Shown here: positions 1 through 8,940 of the stretch, piece after piece
Layout: each line of letters opens with the position of its first letter
Numbering within the stretch: the stretch's first letter is position 1
NCBI RefSeq assembly: GCF_000761545.1
Contig: NZ_JPMY01000038.1
Location: 1-64,000, forward strand
Direction: 5' to 3'
Length of the DNA stretch: 64,000 nucleotides
Origin: Pseudomonas sp. ML96
GTDB lineage: Bacteria; Pseudomonadota; Gammaproteobacteria; Pseudomonadales; Pseudomonadaceae
Position numbers and translations under genes: made by a program
Notes under the pieces: generated by a model
What the model was told of the DNA's origin: nothing
What the model saw: only the letters and a program-made list of their open reading frames with translations
The model's database searches: none

Positions 1-1788
1 GAGGGTGTTGATCTCGGTGATGTCCATGTTCAGCGCCTCGACCACCGAGGTCTGCTCTTCGGTCGCGGTGGCCACCGACTGGTTCATGCCGTCGATCTCG
101 CCGATGCGCTCGGTCACGCTGCCCAGGCGCTCGCCGGCCTGGTTGGCGATCTCCACGCTCTGCGCGCTGTAGTGCTGGCTCTCGGTCATGGTGGTGACCG
201 ACTCGCGGGCGCCGACCTGCAGCTCCTCGATCATCTTGTGGATCTCCTGCGCCGACTCCTGGGTGCGGTGCGCCAGGCTGCGCACCTCGTCGGCGACCAC
301 GGCGAAGCCACGCCCCGCCTCGCCGGCACGGGCCGCCTCGATGGCTGCGTTGAGCGCCAAGAGGTTGGTCTGCGCGGAGATGCTCTTGATCACTTCGAGG
401 ATCTGACCGATGTCCACGGTCTTGCTGTTGAGCACCTCGATATTGGCGCTGGAGGCACTGATCTTCTCCGACAGCTCGTTCATCGCCGCGATGGTCTTCT
501 GCAGCACCTGGCTGCCGTCCTCGGCCAGCTCGCGGGCATCCGAGGCCTGGTGCGAGGCATCAGCGGCGTTGCGTGCAATCTCCTGGGCGGCAGCGCCCAG
601 CTCGTTGATCGCCGCGGCCACGCTGTTGGTGCGGGTGGCCTGCTCGTCTGAGTTGGCCATCGACGAGTTGGAGGCACTGACCACCAGCTTGGCCACTTCG
701 TTGAGCTGCTGGGTGGCCGAGGACACCTCGCGAATCGAGCCGTGGATACGCTCGACGAACTGGTTGAAGGAGCCGGCCAGCTCGCCGAACTCGTCGTTGC
801 TCTGCACGCTCAGGCGCTTGGTCAGGTCGCCCTCGCCCTTGGCGATGTCGCGCATGGCCTGGCCCATCAGCAGCAGCGGCTGCATCAGCACGCGGATCAG
901 CATGCCCAGCAGCAGCACGGTGGCGACCACTGCGACTATGGTGGCGACCGCCGCCGAGGCGCGGAACTCGTCGAGCGCGGCGAAGGCGGCGTCCTGATCC
1001 AGCACCAGGGCCACGTACCAGTTGGCCGAGAGCAGCCCCTCCAGCGGGGTGAAGGCGATGAACTGGGTCTTGCCATCCACCTCGACCTCGCTGACGCCGG
1101 CTTTCACCTGCGGGGTGTCCTGCGGGTACAGCTCCTTGATGTCCTTGAGCGAGTATTTGCTGTCCGGGTGCAGCAGCACCTTGCCCTGGGCGCTAACCAG
1201 GAAGGCATGGCCGTGGCCCTGGAACTTCAGCGAGCCGAGCAGCTGGGCGATGCTCTCCAGGTCCATATCGGCACCGGCCACGCCGACCATCTGGCCGTCA
1301 CGGCGCACCGGGGTGGCGATGGTGATCACCAGCTTCTGCGACGAGGCGGCGATATAGGGTTCGGTCAGCACGCTGCCCTGCGCCGCACTGGCGGCCTGGT
1401 ACCAGCCACGTATGCGCGGGTCGTAGTCGGCCGGGCGGTTGCCGGCCGGCACCGAGTTCATCGCACCGTCGGCGCCGCCGAAGTAGGTCAGCTGGAAGCG
1501 CTGGCCATACACCGGCAGGTTCAGCGCGGCCAGCAGCGGCTCGCCCTGCTGACCATTGCTGGAGAGCTGCTGGGCCAGCGACTCGACCAGCTGGATGCGG
1601 CCGTCCAGCCAGGTCTTGATGTTGCGGGTGGCCAGGCTGCCGACTTCCTGCAGCGAGGCATGCACGTCCTCGTTCAGCGACTGGCGCTGGCGGTAGTCGT
1701 TGAACAGCACAAACAGGGTGAAGGCGACAATCGTCACCAGCGAGGCGGCCAGCAGGATCTTCTGGCTGAACTTCAGGTTGGAGGGCAT
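1..1788 (-). CDS. Methyl-accepting chemotaxis protein, amino-acid-sensor type (C-terminus cut by window)
   Basis: Inner-membrane chemoreceptor that signals to CheA/CheW. The start ATG is at 1786-1788 and 596 codons are visible; only the C-terminal tip is missing. Order: a transmembrane helix at about residues 10-30, a periplasmic double-Cache domain, a second helix at about 275-300, HAMP, then the signalling hairpin with the conserved tip (AALNAAIEAARAGE, then GRGFAVVADEVR). The Cache domain carries RIRGWYQ and, downstream, VAGADMD. These fit the amino-acid-binding dCache motif of PctA/PctB/PctC-type receptors (Arg, Trp, Tyr and a distal Asp), so an amino-acid-like ligand is inferred. It appears monocistronic. 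Family is certain; the ligand is not. Confidence 0.93.
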   Translation of the reverse strand, partial: MPSNLKFSQKILLAASLVTIVAFTLFVLFNDYRQRQSLNEDVHASLQEVGSLATRNIKTWLDGRIQLVESLAQQLSSNGQQGEPLLAALNLPVYGQRFQLTYFGGADGAMNSVPAGNRPADYDPRIRGWYQAASAAQGSVLTEPYIAASSQKLVITIATPVRRDGQMVGVAGADMDLESIAQLLGSLKFQGHGHAFLVSAQGKVLLHPDSKYSLKDIKELYPQDTPQVKAGVSEVEVDGKTQFIAFTPLEGLLSANWYVALVLDQDAAFAALDEFRASAAVATIVAVVATVLLLGMLIRVLMQPLLLMGQAMRDIAKGEGDLTKRLSVQSNDEFGELAGSFNQFVERIHGSIREVSSATQQLNEVAKLVVSASNSSMANSDEQATRTNSVAAAINELGAAAQEIARNAADASHQASDARELAEDGSQVLQKTIAAMNELSEKISASSANIEVLNSKTVDIGQILEVIKSISAQTNLLALNAAIEAARAGEAGRGFAVVADEVRSLAHRTQESAQEIHKMIEELQVGARESVTTMTESQHYSAQSVEIANQAGERLGSVTERIGEIDGMNQSVATATEEQTSVVEALNMDITEINTL

Positions 1789-2208
1789 CGCAAGGTATCC
1801 ATGCAAGGTGGCTGGCAGGGTATGCCGGTTACCGCCCCGGCTCGTGCCCGGCGGCGGATCATCGCTCCCTGGCGTGGCCTGCTCCGCGCGAAGGGAGCCG
1901 GGCCGAACCAGGGCGCAGGCACCGGATTGCGATGCACTGCGAGCCCTCACCGGTTGGAATGGTGGTTATGGTCCGGATGGGGCTGGAACCCTGCGGGAAG
2001 GGCTTCCCGAGGGCCGATGAAAATACCGGCATTCTGCTACCAACCATAGCCCAGCCGTGAGACGGTTTTGCGGCAAAGATGTGTAGCTTTGGGCCGGACA
2101 GAACTGCCGCCCCAGGCATTTCGAACATACCCAAGCGTCCTCTTCGCTATCACCCAGTGCGGCAACACAAGTTGCAATGAATCCCCGATCAGTAGCTCGC
2201 CGGAGCGC
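1789..2208. other. Intergenic region between divergent genes, no gene seen
   Basis: About 420 bases with no convincing coding sequence; the open frames here lack a ribosome site and conserved features. It must hold the chemoreceptor promoter. On the minus strand a GCCGGTAT stretch near 2029 loosely resembles a flagellar sigma-28 -10 element, but no good TAAA lies at the right distance. Confidence 0.4.
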
Positions 2209-2239
2209 TTGACCTTAAAGTTAAGTTAAAAGTTAGGGT
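2209..2239 (+). promoter_or_regulatory. MerR-type promoter/operator upstream of the acetoacetate-decarboxylase-like gene
   Basis: TTGACC (2209-2214) could be a -35. It is followed by TTAAAGTTAA (2215-2224) and a TTAGGG-like -10 beyond 2232, giving the overlong spacer typical of MerR-activated promoters. The same decamer TTAAAGTTAA occurs on the minus strand at 3897-3906 in front of the merR gene. Each copy is next to an ACCTT arm, so one regulator probably binds both. Confidence 0.5.
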
Positions 2240-2328
2240 GCCTGCCCAGTGGCTCTTCCAGCGAGCCCTGGCGCAGACGCGATCTGCGCGGACATCAACC
2301 TTCACGCAGATAGCGGAGATCCAGAAGC

Positions 2329-3327
2329 ATGAAAGTCAGAAACATCGCGGTAATGGCGGGGCTGTTGCTGAATGTCGTGGCAGCCTCTGCCTGGGCGAGC
2401 GGCGCGGCCAGCGCCCCGCAAGCCACCACCACCATCGCCGGCCAGGCCATCCCGGTGGTCGCCGGCGGGCTGTACGACCGCTACCACTCCAACCCGCCGC
2501 TTTCGGTCATCGCCAGCGAGGCGCCGGATATCGACCTCAGCTGGTTCAAGGGGCTGCAGAAGACCAAGGTGAACATAGGCTTCGAGTCCTACTCGCCGAA
2601 CTTCTACTACCGCAACAGCCGAGTCACCGCAGTGTTCACCGCGAACCTGGAGCGTCTGCGCGAGCTGATGCCCGCCGCCGTGCTGGAGCAGGTGCAGCCG
2701 CTGCAGATCTGGCCCGGCCGTGGCCTGGTCGCCCTGACTGCCTACGCCTACCACTACTGCGATAACGACAGCTACAACGAGATCGCCCTATCCATCGTCA
2801 CGAACAAGCCCGGCAACGCCAACCTGGGGCCCATCAGTCTGGTCAGCCAGGCGCTGTCGAAGGACCTCTGGGGCTACGTGCTCAAGCTGCCGGTCAATAC
2901 CGAACTGGCGCGCGTGCGCGGCGTGGTCGGCTACAACCTGCCGAAATGGCTGACCGCCATCGACTACCAGGAAACCGACAAGTCGGTGGTCTTCACCATC
3001 AGCGACAGCCAGACCGGCAAGCTCGACGTCACCCTGGAAACCGCCAAGCTGAGCGATCTCTCCGATGAGCCTGAACTGGTCACCAACAGCTTCACCAATA
3101 TCGGTCACGACGGTCAGCTGGCCTACGGTTACGCGGTATCGCGCCAGCAGAGTTACGCCTCGAGCAGCGCTGAGGAAACGGTGAAGCTGGAGCTGAGCGA
3201 CGGCAGCCTGTCGACCTTCATCAAGTCGCTGGATCTGGGCGATCTGGTGAAGTACGAGTACGTGCCGCAGTTCCAGAGCGCGCTGTACGCACCTGCCCCG
3301 CTGCAGAGCCTGCTGGAGCAGGACTGA
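2329..3327 (+). CDS. Exported acetoacetate decarboxylase-family protein
   Basis: 332 aa. An N-terminal signal peptide (about residues 1-24, cleavage after AWAS or similar) precedes a domain resembling the acetoacetate decarboxylase fold. The most telling segment is VRGVVGYNLPKWLTAIDY, where cytosolic decarboxylases have their tyrosine/proline/lysine stretch. Enzymes of the family use a Schiff-base lysine; whether K in YNLPKW fills that role is unknown. Being exported is unusual for this family and argues against the classical acetone-forming reaction. Single gene, convergent with the MerR gene at 3370-3855, whose operator-like motif it shares, so MerR control is likely. Family moderately sure; substrate unknown. 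Confidence 0.7.
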   Translation: MKVRNIAVMAGLLLNVVAASAWASGAASAPQATTTIAGQAIPVVAGGLYDRYHSNPPLSVIASEAPDIDLSWFKGLQKTKVNIGFESYSPNFYYRNSRVTAVFTANLERLRELMPAAVLEQVQPLQIWPGRGLVALTAYAYHYCDNDSYNEIALSIVTNKPGNANLGPISLVSQALSKDLWGYVLKLPVNTELARVRGVVGYNLPKWLTAIDYQETDKSVVFTISDSQTGKLDVTLETAKLSDLSDEPELVTNSFTNIGHDGQLAYGYAVSRQQSYASSSAEETVKLELSDGSLSTFIKSLDLGDLVKYEYVPQFQSALYAPAPLQSLLEQD

Positions 3328-3338
3328 GCACGACGCCT

Positions 3339-3360
3339 GGCGGGAGCACTGGCTCCCGCC
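3339..3360. terminator. Hairpin between convergent genes
   Basis: GGCGGGAGC (3339-3347) pairs perfectly with GCTCCCGCC (3352-3360) around a four-base loop. It lies between two stop codons that face each other, so it probably serves both transcripts. No strong T-tract on either side. Confidence 0.6.
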
Positions 3361-3369
3361 TCTCCCCGC

Positions 3370-3855
3370 CTAGCGCTTGCCGGCAGCGCGGCGCCGGGCC
3401 GACTTGCCGAGAACCTTGGCGTCCTCGGCCTCCATCAACGGGCCATCCAGATCGCCCAGCTGCATGCGCGACAGCACGCGCTTGGCGTTGGTGGCGCAGT
3501 CGATATCGTCCGGCTTCGCCTCGATCTCGGCGATCAGCGCCAGCAAGTGCACCTTGCTCTGCGCCAGGCGCTGCTCCAGGGACTCGATGTCCTGCACCTT
3601 GCCGCGCAGGGTGTCGATCAGCGTGCCGTGCTGCCACTGGGTCAGGTCGGACGGCAGCAGCGTGCGCAGCTCATCGAGGCTGAAACCGGCCTTCTGCGCC
3701 GTGGCGATCAAGTTGAGCACCAGCACCGCTTCGGCCGGATAGCTGCGGTAGCCGTTGGCCTGGCGCTCGACCGTGTGCAGCAGGCCGATGCTCTCGTAGA
3801 AACGGATGCGCGAAGGCGCCAGGCCCGTGCGCTCCGCCAGTTCGCCGATCTTCAT
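3370..3855 (-). CDS. MerR-family transcriptional regulator
   Basis: 161 aa from the ATG at 3853-3855; longer in-frame extensions upstream lack family similarity. The winged helix starts at once (KIGELAERTGLAPSRIRFYE), followed by the typical YRSYPAEAV wing and a dimerising helix at about 75-115. The C-terminal effector part is short with one cysteine (DDIDC). It lacks the SoxR iron-sulfur cysteines and the metal-site cysteines of MerR/CueR, so it is probably not a metal or redox sensor of those classes. An operator-like sequence lies about 40 bases upstream and matches one in front of 2329-3327, implying autoregulation plus control of that gene. Confidence 0.88.
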   Translation of the reverse strand: MKIGELAERTGLAPSRIRFYESIGLLHTVERQANGYRSYPAEAVLVLNLIATAQKAGFSLDELRTLLPSDLTQWQHGTLIDTLRGKVQDIESLEQRLAQSKVHLLALIAEIEAKPDDIDCATNAKRVLSRMQLGDLDGPLMEAEDAKVLGKSARRRAAGKR

Positions 3856-3890
3856 GGCCTCGATGTTCCTCGTGCAGGTGTGAGCCGATA

Positions 3891-3915
3891 CTGAGGTTAA
3901 CTTTAACATCAAGGT
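3891..3915 (-). promoter_or_regulatory. Operator-like site upstream of merR gene
   Basis: Read on the minus strand this is an ACCTT arm, then GTTAAAGTTAACC, then a TCAG end. The core TTAAAGTTAA (3897-3906 reverse complement) is identical to the one at 2215-2224 before the acetoacetate-decarboxylase-like gene. Confidence 0.5.
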
Positions 3916-4015
3916 TTGCGGGTCGTAGCGGCACGGCTTCGAGAGTATTCGGCAGCTGATTCCCGCAAGCAGACAGCCCCGTGGTGCAATCGCCAAGGGC
4001 GCAGGCCATTCGTCA

Positions 4016-5107
4016 TCAAGCGACTGCCCGCTCCGTCCGTCGCTCCTCCAGCTCGCGCACCAGCGGCAGTACGTGCTCGCCGAAGTACGCCACCTCCTCC
4101 TGGAAATGCAGGAAACCGGAGAGAATCAGGTCCACGCCCACCGCCTTGAGCGCGACGATGCGTTCGGCGATCTGCCGCGGCGTGCCGATCAGGTTGGTCT
4201 TGAAGCCGTCGTTGTACTGCACCAGGTCCTCGAAGCTCGACTTGACCCAGTTGCCCTCGCGCTCCGGGCTGGCCGCGCCGGCGTTCTTCACCTCGGCACC
4301 GAAGGCGTTGACCGCCTCCGGGTTGGCCTTGTCGATGATCTCCTGCAGCACGGCGCGCGCCTCTTCCTCAGTGTCGCGGGCGATGATGAAGGCGTTCACC
4401 CCAATCTTCACCGCATGGCCGTTGGCCGCAGCCTTGGCGCGGATGTCGTCGACCTGGGCCTTGATCCCTTCCACCGTGTTGCCGTTGGTGAAGTACCAGT
4501 CGGACACCCGCGCCGCCATGTCGCGCGCGGCGCGCGAACTGCCGCCCTGGAAGATTTCCGGGTGCGGCTGCTGCAGCGGCTTGGGTTTCAGCGTGTAGTC
4601 GCGGAAGCGGTAGAAGTCGCCGTTGAAACTGAAGTTGTCCTGGGTCCAGATGCCCTTCAGCGCGCGGATGAATTCCTCCGAGCGGCGGTAACGCTCGTCG
4701 TGCTCCAGCCAGTGCTCGCCGATGGCGTGGAACTCGCCCTTGAACCAGCCGGACACCAGGTTGATGGCGATGCGGCCGTTGGTGAGCTGGTCGATGGTCG
4801 CCAGCTGCTTGGCCGCCAGCACCGGATTCCACGGCCCCGGCAGGATGGCGGCGATCACCTTGAGCTTCTCGGTGGCAGCCAGCAGCGCGTGGCTGATAGC
4901 CACCGATTCGTGCTGGTACTCGGCGCCGTAGCCGGCGGTGAAGCGGATCTGCGACAGCGCGTAGTCGAAGCCTGAGCGCTCGGCGATCTGCGCCAGCTTG
5001 CGGTTGTAGTCGATGTCCCAGCTGGTGCGCTGCTCGATGTCGCTGACCACCAGGCCACCGCTGACGTTGGGCACCCAGTAGGCGAACTTGATCGGTTGTT
5101 GGCTCAT
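4016..5107 (-). CDS. sfnG: Dimethylsulfone monooxygenase (FMNH2-dependent)
   Basis: 363 aa, the usual SfnG length. Two-component flavin-dependent monooxygenase of the LLM/SsuD fold that turns dimethylsulfone into methanesulfinate with FMNH2 and oxygen, feeding sulfur assimilation. Recognised by FAYWVPNVSGG at the start, LPGPWNPVLAAKQLATIDQL, the NLVSGWFKGEF stretch and the EIFQGGSS flavin-site region. The ATG at 5107 is preferred over the one at 5113, because AGGAGA sits 8 bases before it and only about 1 base before the other. It lies 25 bases downstream of a sulfonate-type binding protein gene on the same strand, consistent with a shared sulfur-starvation transcript. Confidence 0.92.
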   Translation of the reverse strand: MSQQPIKFAYWVPNVSGGLVVSDIEQRTSWDIDYNRKLAQIAERSGFDYALSQIRFTAGYGAEYQHESVAISHALLAATEKLKVIAAILPGPWNPVLAAKQLATIDQLTNGRIAINLVSGWFKGEFHAIGEHWLEHDERYRRSEEFIRALKGIWTQDNFSFNGDFYRFRDYTLKPKPLQQPHPEIFQGGSSRAARDMAARVSDWYFTNGNTVEGIKAQVDDIRAKAAANGHAVKIGVNAFIIARDTEEEARAVLQEIIDKANPEAVNAFGAEVKNAGAASPEREGNWVKSSFEDLVQYNDGFKTNLIGTPRQIAERIVALKAVGVDLILSGFLHFQEEVAYFGEHVLPLVRELEERRTERAVA

Positions 5108-5132
5108 GTCCATCTCTCCTGTCGGGTCGGGA

Positions 5133-6191
5133 TCAGTTGGCGCTCTGCGCCACCACGGCGGTGGAGCCCTTCAGCGCCGCATCGAGGAACTTCGGTTCGG
5201 CCCAGTCGGCGACGACGAAGCCACGGCGCACTAGGCGCTGCTCGGCGGCTAGGTCGACGCTCTGCTGCAGGCGGGCGAGGAAGGCAGCGTCCAGCTGCGG
5301 GTCGAAGATCTTGTGGAAGCTGGTGCCGTGCAGGTCGTTGGTGAGGATCAGCGTCGGGTAGCTGGCCAGGCCGGAAACCAGCTCGATGTAGGCCTGCTTG
5401 TTCTGCTCGTCGCGCAGCCAGGCCACGGCCTTCTGCTGGGCCTTGATCAGGCGGGCGGTGAGCTGCGGGTTCTCGTCGACGAAGCTGCCGTGGCCGACGA
5501 ACACGCCCTGGATGCTGCCGGCACCGCCGAGGTCATCGGTGGACAGCGGCAGCTCAGCCACGCCACGGGCCTTGAGCACGATCAGGTTGGACAGGCCCCA
5601 GGTGGCGTCGATCTGCTTGGCCGCCAGCGCCGCGTTGGCCGCGTTGAAGTCCAGATTGATCACCTGCAGGTCGCGCTCGGACAGGCCCTGGCTGGCCAGC
5701 GCGGCGTCGAACGACAGCTGCGAGGCGGTACCCCGGAAGATCGCCACGCGCTTGCCTTTGAGGTCGGCCAGGGTCTTGATCCCCGAGCCGGGCACCACGC
5801 CCAGGTAGTGTTTGATGTCGCGCGCGGTGGCGCTGAGCAGGCGGGTGTCCAGGCCATTGGCCTTGCCGATGATGGCGGCCAGGTCGCCGAGGTAGGCGAA
5901 GTCCACCTGGTCGTTGGCCAGCGCCTCGTTGATCACCGGGCCGGCGCCCTTGAAGAAGCTCCAGGTGATCTTCACGCCGTCGGCGGCGAACTCCTGCTCG
6001 AAGATCTGCTGGGTACGCAGCACATCGACCACACCACCGCCGCTGTGCTGGCTGCCGGCGCTGAGGTCAGGCACGGCGATGCGGATTTCCTTGGCGCCGT
6101 CCGCAGCCTGCACCGGCGGCAGGTAGGCCAGCAGACCGATCAGGGCCGGCGTGGCGAACAAGGTGGCGAAGGAGGTGAAGAGGCTTTTCAT
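5133..6191 (-). CDS. ABC transporter substrate-binding protein, AtsR/SsuA type
   Basis: 352 aa from the ATG at 6191, with AGGAG 7-8 bases upstream. A signal peptide ends near PPVQAAD. The periplasmic type-2 binding fold follows: IRIAVPDLSAG, then QVDFAYLGDLAAI and LADLKGKRVAIFRGT, typical of the sulfonate/sulfate-ester NMT1-like family. It is divergent from the fused permease at 6496 and precedes sfnG. It is a clear paralogue of the protein at 10616-11686 (both share the IRxAVPDxSAG, FLGDLAAIIG/YLGDLAAIIG and VVPGSG segments). Its ligand is probably an organosulfur compound; which one is not shown. Confidence 0.88.
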   Translation of the reverse strand: MKSLFTSFATLFATPALIGLLAYLPPVQAADGAKEIRIAVPDLSAGSQHSGGGVVDVLRTQQIFEQEFAADGVKITWSFFKGAGPVINEALANDQVDFAYLGDLAAIIGKANGLDTRLLSATARDIKHYLGVVPGSGIKTLADLKGKRVAIFRGTASQLSFDAALASQGLSERDLQVINLDFNAANAALAAKQIDATWGLSNLIVLKARGVAELPLSTDDLGGAGSIQGVFVGHGSFVDENPQLTARLIKAQQKAVAWLRDEQNKQAYIELVSGLASYPTLILTNDLHGTSFHKIFDPQLDAAFLARLQQSVDLAAEQRLVRRGFVVADWAEPKFLDAALKGSTAVVAQSAN

Positions 6192-6495
6192 GGTCGTGCT
6201 CCTGAATGCGCGGAACGCTCCACGGCGTTCCCTGGGGCGCACTTAAGGCACGACTCGCTTATAGAATTTAAATACTAAAAAATTATTTTTTAATTACTTA
6301 AAAGCCTAAATCAGCAGCCGCGCGGCCCAGCCGGCAGATGCAACGCAGGCATAAAAAATATTCGGCAAAGGCATTGGCCGGCGGACCGCTCAGGTTCTTT
6401 AAATGACCGCTCTTATCACTCAATCGAATTGATATGAGCTTTTATATGCCTTTACTGCAAAGTGCTTATATAGACCCACGCGGGAGTAGCCGGCG
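6192..6495. promoter_or_regulatory. AT-rich divergent promoter region of the sulfur cluster
   Basis: 304 bases between divergent genes. Bases 6258-6302 are almost pure A/T, in sharp contrast to the surroundings, and TATATA-like stretches recur near 6444 and 6470. CysB-type activators bind degenerate AT-rich sites, so sulfur-starvation control is a reasonable inference, though no exact site can be assigned. Confidence 0.55.
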
Positions 6496-8076
6496 ATGAG
6501 TCTGAGCGCTTCCCTCCCGCTGAACCCTGCAAGCGTGCGCCCGCGTCTGAACGGCGAGCGTCTGCTGCCCTGGCTGTTGCCGCTGGCCCTGCTGCTGTTG
6601 TGGCAGGCCGCCAGCCACTGGCAATGGATGAGCGAGCAGGTGCTGCCGGCGCCCGAGCTGGTCTGGCAAACGCTGCTGGAGCTGGGCCGTGGCGAGCTGT
6701 GGCAGCACCTGGCGATCAGCCTCAAGCGCCTGGCCTGGGGCCTGCTCGGCGGCGTCGCCGCCGGCGTCGCGCTGGGTGCCTGGCTCGGCAGCAGCCCACG
6801 GGCCGAGCGCCTGGTGTTCCCCACCTTCGCCGCCCTGGCACAGATTCCCACCCTGGCCTGGATTCCGCTGTTCATGCTGTTCTTTGGCATCGGCGAGTTG
6901 CTCAAGCTGGTGGTGCTGGTCAAGGCCATCGTGGTGCCGGTGACCATCCATACCCTGGTCGGCGTACGCGACGCCCAGCCGCGCCTGCGCGAGGCCGCCG
7001 ACGCCCTGCGCCTGCCACCACTGCTGCGCCTGTGGCGGCTGACCATCCCCGCCGCCCTGCCCTCGTTCATGGCCGGCCTGCGCCTGGCCCTGGCCACCGG
7101 CTGGGCCTCGCTGCTGGCGGTGGAACTGCTGGCCTCCAGCGAGGGCATCGGCTACCTGATGGTCTGGGGTCGGCAGCTGTTCATGCTCGACATCGTGTTC
7201 GTCTGCATCCTGATCATCGGCCTGTTCGGCATCGTGCTGGATCGCGGCATCCAGTGGCTCGACGGCCGCCTGCTGCACTGGCCGCATCCGCCGGCCGCCG
7301 AGTTCCGCCGCGTGCCTTCCGGCCGTGGCTGGCAGCGCCTGCAGGCCTGGTACCTGCCGCTGGCCCTGCTCGGCCTGTGGCAACTGACCTGCAGCGCCGG
7401 CTGGGTCGACGCCAATATCCTCGCCAGCCCGGCGCAGGTGGCCCAGGCCACCTGGCAGGGCCTGGCCGACGGCACCCTACTCAATGGCCTGCTGCTGAGC
7501 CTGCGTCGCGCCCTTGGCGGTCTGCTGCTGGGCGGCAGCCTCGGCCTGCTGCTCGGCGTGCTGCTCGGTCTGTGGCGCCCGGCCGAACGGCTGCTCGGCC
7601 CGACCCTGTCGGCGCTGCGCCAGGTCGCCATCTTCGCCTGGGTGCCGCTGCTCACCGCCTGGTTCGGCCTGGGTGAGCTGGCCAAGCTGGTGTTCGTCGG
7701 CATGGCCACCTTCTTCCCACTGCTGATCGCCAGCCAGCGCGGCATCGCCGCCCTCTCCTCGCAGCTCGACGAAGCGGCCCGCGCCCTGCGCCTGAATCGC
7801 CGCCAGCGCCTGCTGCGCCTGGTACTGCCAGGCGCAGCCCCGGCCATCTTCGCCGGCCTACGCCTGGCGCTGATCTTCGCCTGGCTCGGCACCATCGGCG
7901 CCGAGTACTTCATGCCCTCGGACGGCGGCCTGGCCAGCCTGATGATCGGCGCCCAGCAAATGTTTCGCATGGACCAGGTGATGGCCGGAATGCTGCTGAT
8001 CGGCATCACCGGCGCCCTGCTCAACACCCTCGGACAACTGATCGAAGCGCGCGCCACGCGCTGGAGAACCGCATGA
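6496..8076 (+). CDS. Fused double permease of an AtsB-type sulfate-ester ABC transporter (copy 1)
   Basis: 526 aa holding two complete permease halves in one chain (about residues 20-255 and 285-520). Each has the EAA-type cytoplasmic loop: LREAADALRLPPLLRLWRL in the first, LDEAARALRLNRRQRLLRL in the second. Known relatives of this fused form are AtsB proteins of Pseudomonas sulfate-ester uptake; SsuC proteins have one half. The stop overlaps the start of the ATPase gene by ATGA, showing translational coupling. A paralogue follows at 11667. Function as the membrane channel is sure, substrate inferred. Confidence 0.92.
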   Translation: MSLSASLPLNPASVRPRLNGERLLPWLLPLALLLLWQAASHWQWMSEQVLPAPELVWQTLLELGRGELWQHLAISLKRLAWGLLGGVAAGVALGAWLGSSPRAERLVFPTFAALAQIPTLAWIPLFMLFFGIGELLKLVVLVKAIVVPVTIHTLVGVRDAQPRLREAADALRLPPLLRLWRLTIPAALPSFMAGLRLALATGWASLLAVELLASSEGIGYLMVWGRQLFMLDIVFVCILIIGLFGIVLDRGIQWLDGRLLHWPHPPAAEFRRVPSGRGWQRLQAWYLPLALLGLWQLTCSAGWVDANILASPAQVAQATWQGLADGTLLNGLLLSLRRALGGLLLGGSLGLLLGVLLGLWRPAERLLGPTLSALRQVAIFAWVPLLTAWFGLGELAKLVFVGMATFFPLLIASQRGIAALSSQLDEAARALRLNRRQRLLRLVLPGAAPAIFAGLRLALIFAWLGTIGAEYFMPSDGGLASLMIGAQQMFRMDQVMAGMLLIGITGALLNTLGQLIEARATRWRTA

Positions 8077-8921
8077 ACAGCCTGACCCAACCCGACGACC
8101 GTACCCTCCAGGGCCTGCCGCCTCTCCCGCCGCTGGTGAGCTTCGCCGGCGTCGGCAAACACTTCGGCGAGCTGCAGGCGATCAGCGACTTCAACCTGGA
8201 TATCCGCGAGGGCGAGTCCATCGCCATCCTCGGCTCCAGCGGCTGCGGCAAGTCCACCCTGCTGCGCCTGCTGGTCGGCCTGGATCGCGAGTTCGAAGGC
8301 CGCATCGAGGTCGCCGGCAAGCCCGTCGAGGGCATCGGCAGCGAGCGCGGCATCGTGTTCCAGGAGCACCGCCTGTTCCCCTGGCTGACCGTGGAGCAGA
8401 ACGTCGGCCTCGGCCTGGTCAACGAGGGCCTGACCCAGGCCGAGCGCTTCCGCCGCATTGAGGAATTCATCCAGCTGGTCGGCCTCGACGGCTTCCAGCG
8501 CGCCTACCCGCACCAGCTCTCCGGCGGCATGGCCCAGCGTGTGGCCATTGCCCGCGGCCTGGTGGCCAGCCCGCGCATCCTGCTGCTCGACGAACCCTTC
8601 GGCGCCCTCGACGCGCTGACCCGTCAGCAGATGCAGGAAGAGCTGCTGGCCATCCGCAAGCGCGCCGGCATCACCAGCCTGCTGGTCACCCACGATGTCG
8701 AGGAAGCGATCTTCCTCGCCGACCGCGTGGTGGTGCTGGCACCGCGTCCGGGGCGGATCAAGCGCATCGTCGAGATCGACCTGCCGCACCCGCGCGACCG
8801 CGCCGGCTACGACTTCCACCAGCTGCGCGCCGAGCTGCTCTACGAACTGACCGGCGATGGCGACTACCGCGCCCCACCGCCCCGCGTCGAAGACCTGCCC
8901 TTCGCCTCCCTGGCCTACTGA
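8073..8921 (+). CDS. atsC: ATP-binding subunit of the sulfate-ester ABC transporter (AtsC type)
   Basis: 282 aa with Walker A GSSGCGKST at 54-62, Q-loop at FQE, signature LSGGMAQR from 149, Walker B LLLDEP with D173/E174, and the switch histidine H207. It overlaps the upstream permease gene by four bases. This is the only ATPase gene in the cluster, although two fused permeases and two binding proteins are present, so it probably drives both transporters. The adjacent sulfatase gene starts 20 bases downstream. Confidence 0.92.
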   Translation: MNSLTQPDDRTLQGLPPLPPLVSFAGVGKHFGELQAISDFNLDIREGESIAILGSSGCGKSTLLRLLVGLDREFEGRIEVAGKPVEGIGSERGIVFQEHRLFPWLTVEQNVGLGLVNEGLTQAERFRRIEEFIQLVGLDGFQRAYPHQLSGGMAQRVAIARGLVASPRILLLDEPFGALDALTRQQMQEELLAIRKRAGITSLLVTHDVEEAIFLADRVVVLAPRPGRIKRIVEIDLPHPRDRAGYDFHQLRAELLYELTGDGDYRAPPPRVEDLPFASLAY

Positions 8922-8940
8922 TCACTGCACCGAGCATTCC

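Noticed and set aside
1859..2134. 91-codon minus-strand frame upstream of the chemoreceptor
   Set aside because: No ribosome site, no recognisable features, and it lies where the receptor promoter must be.
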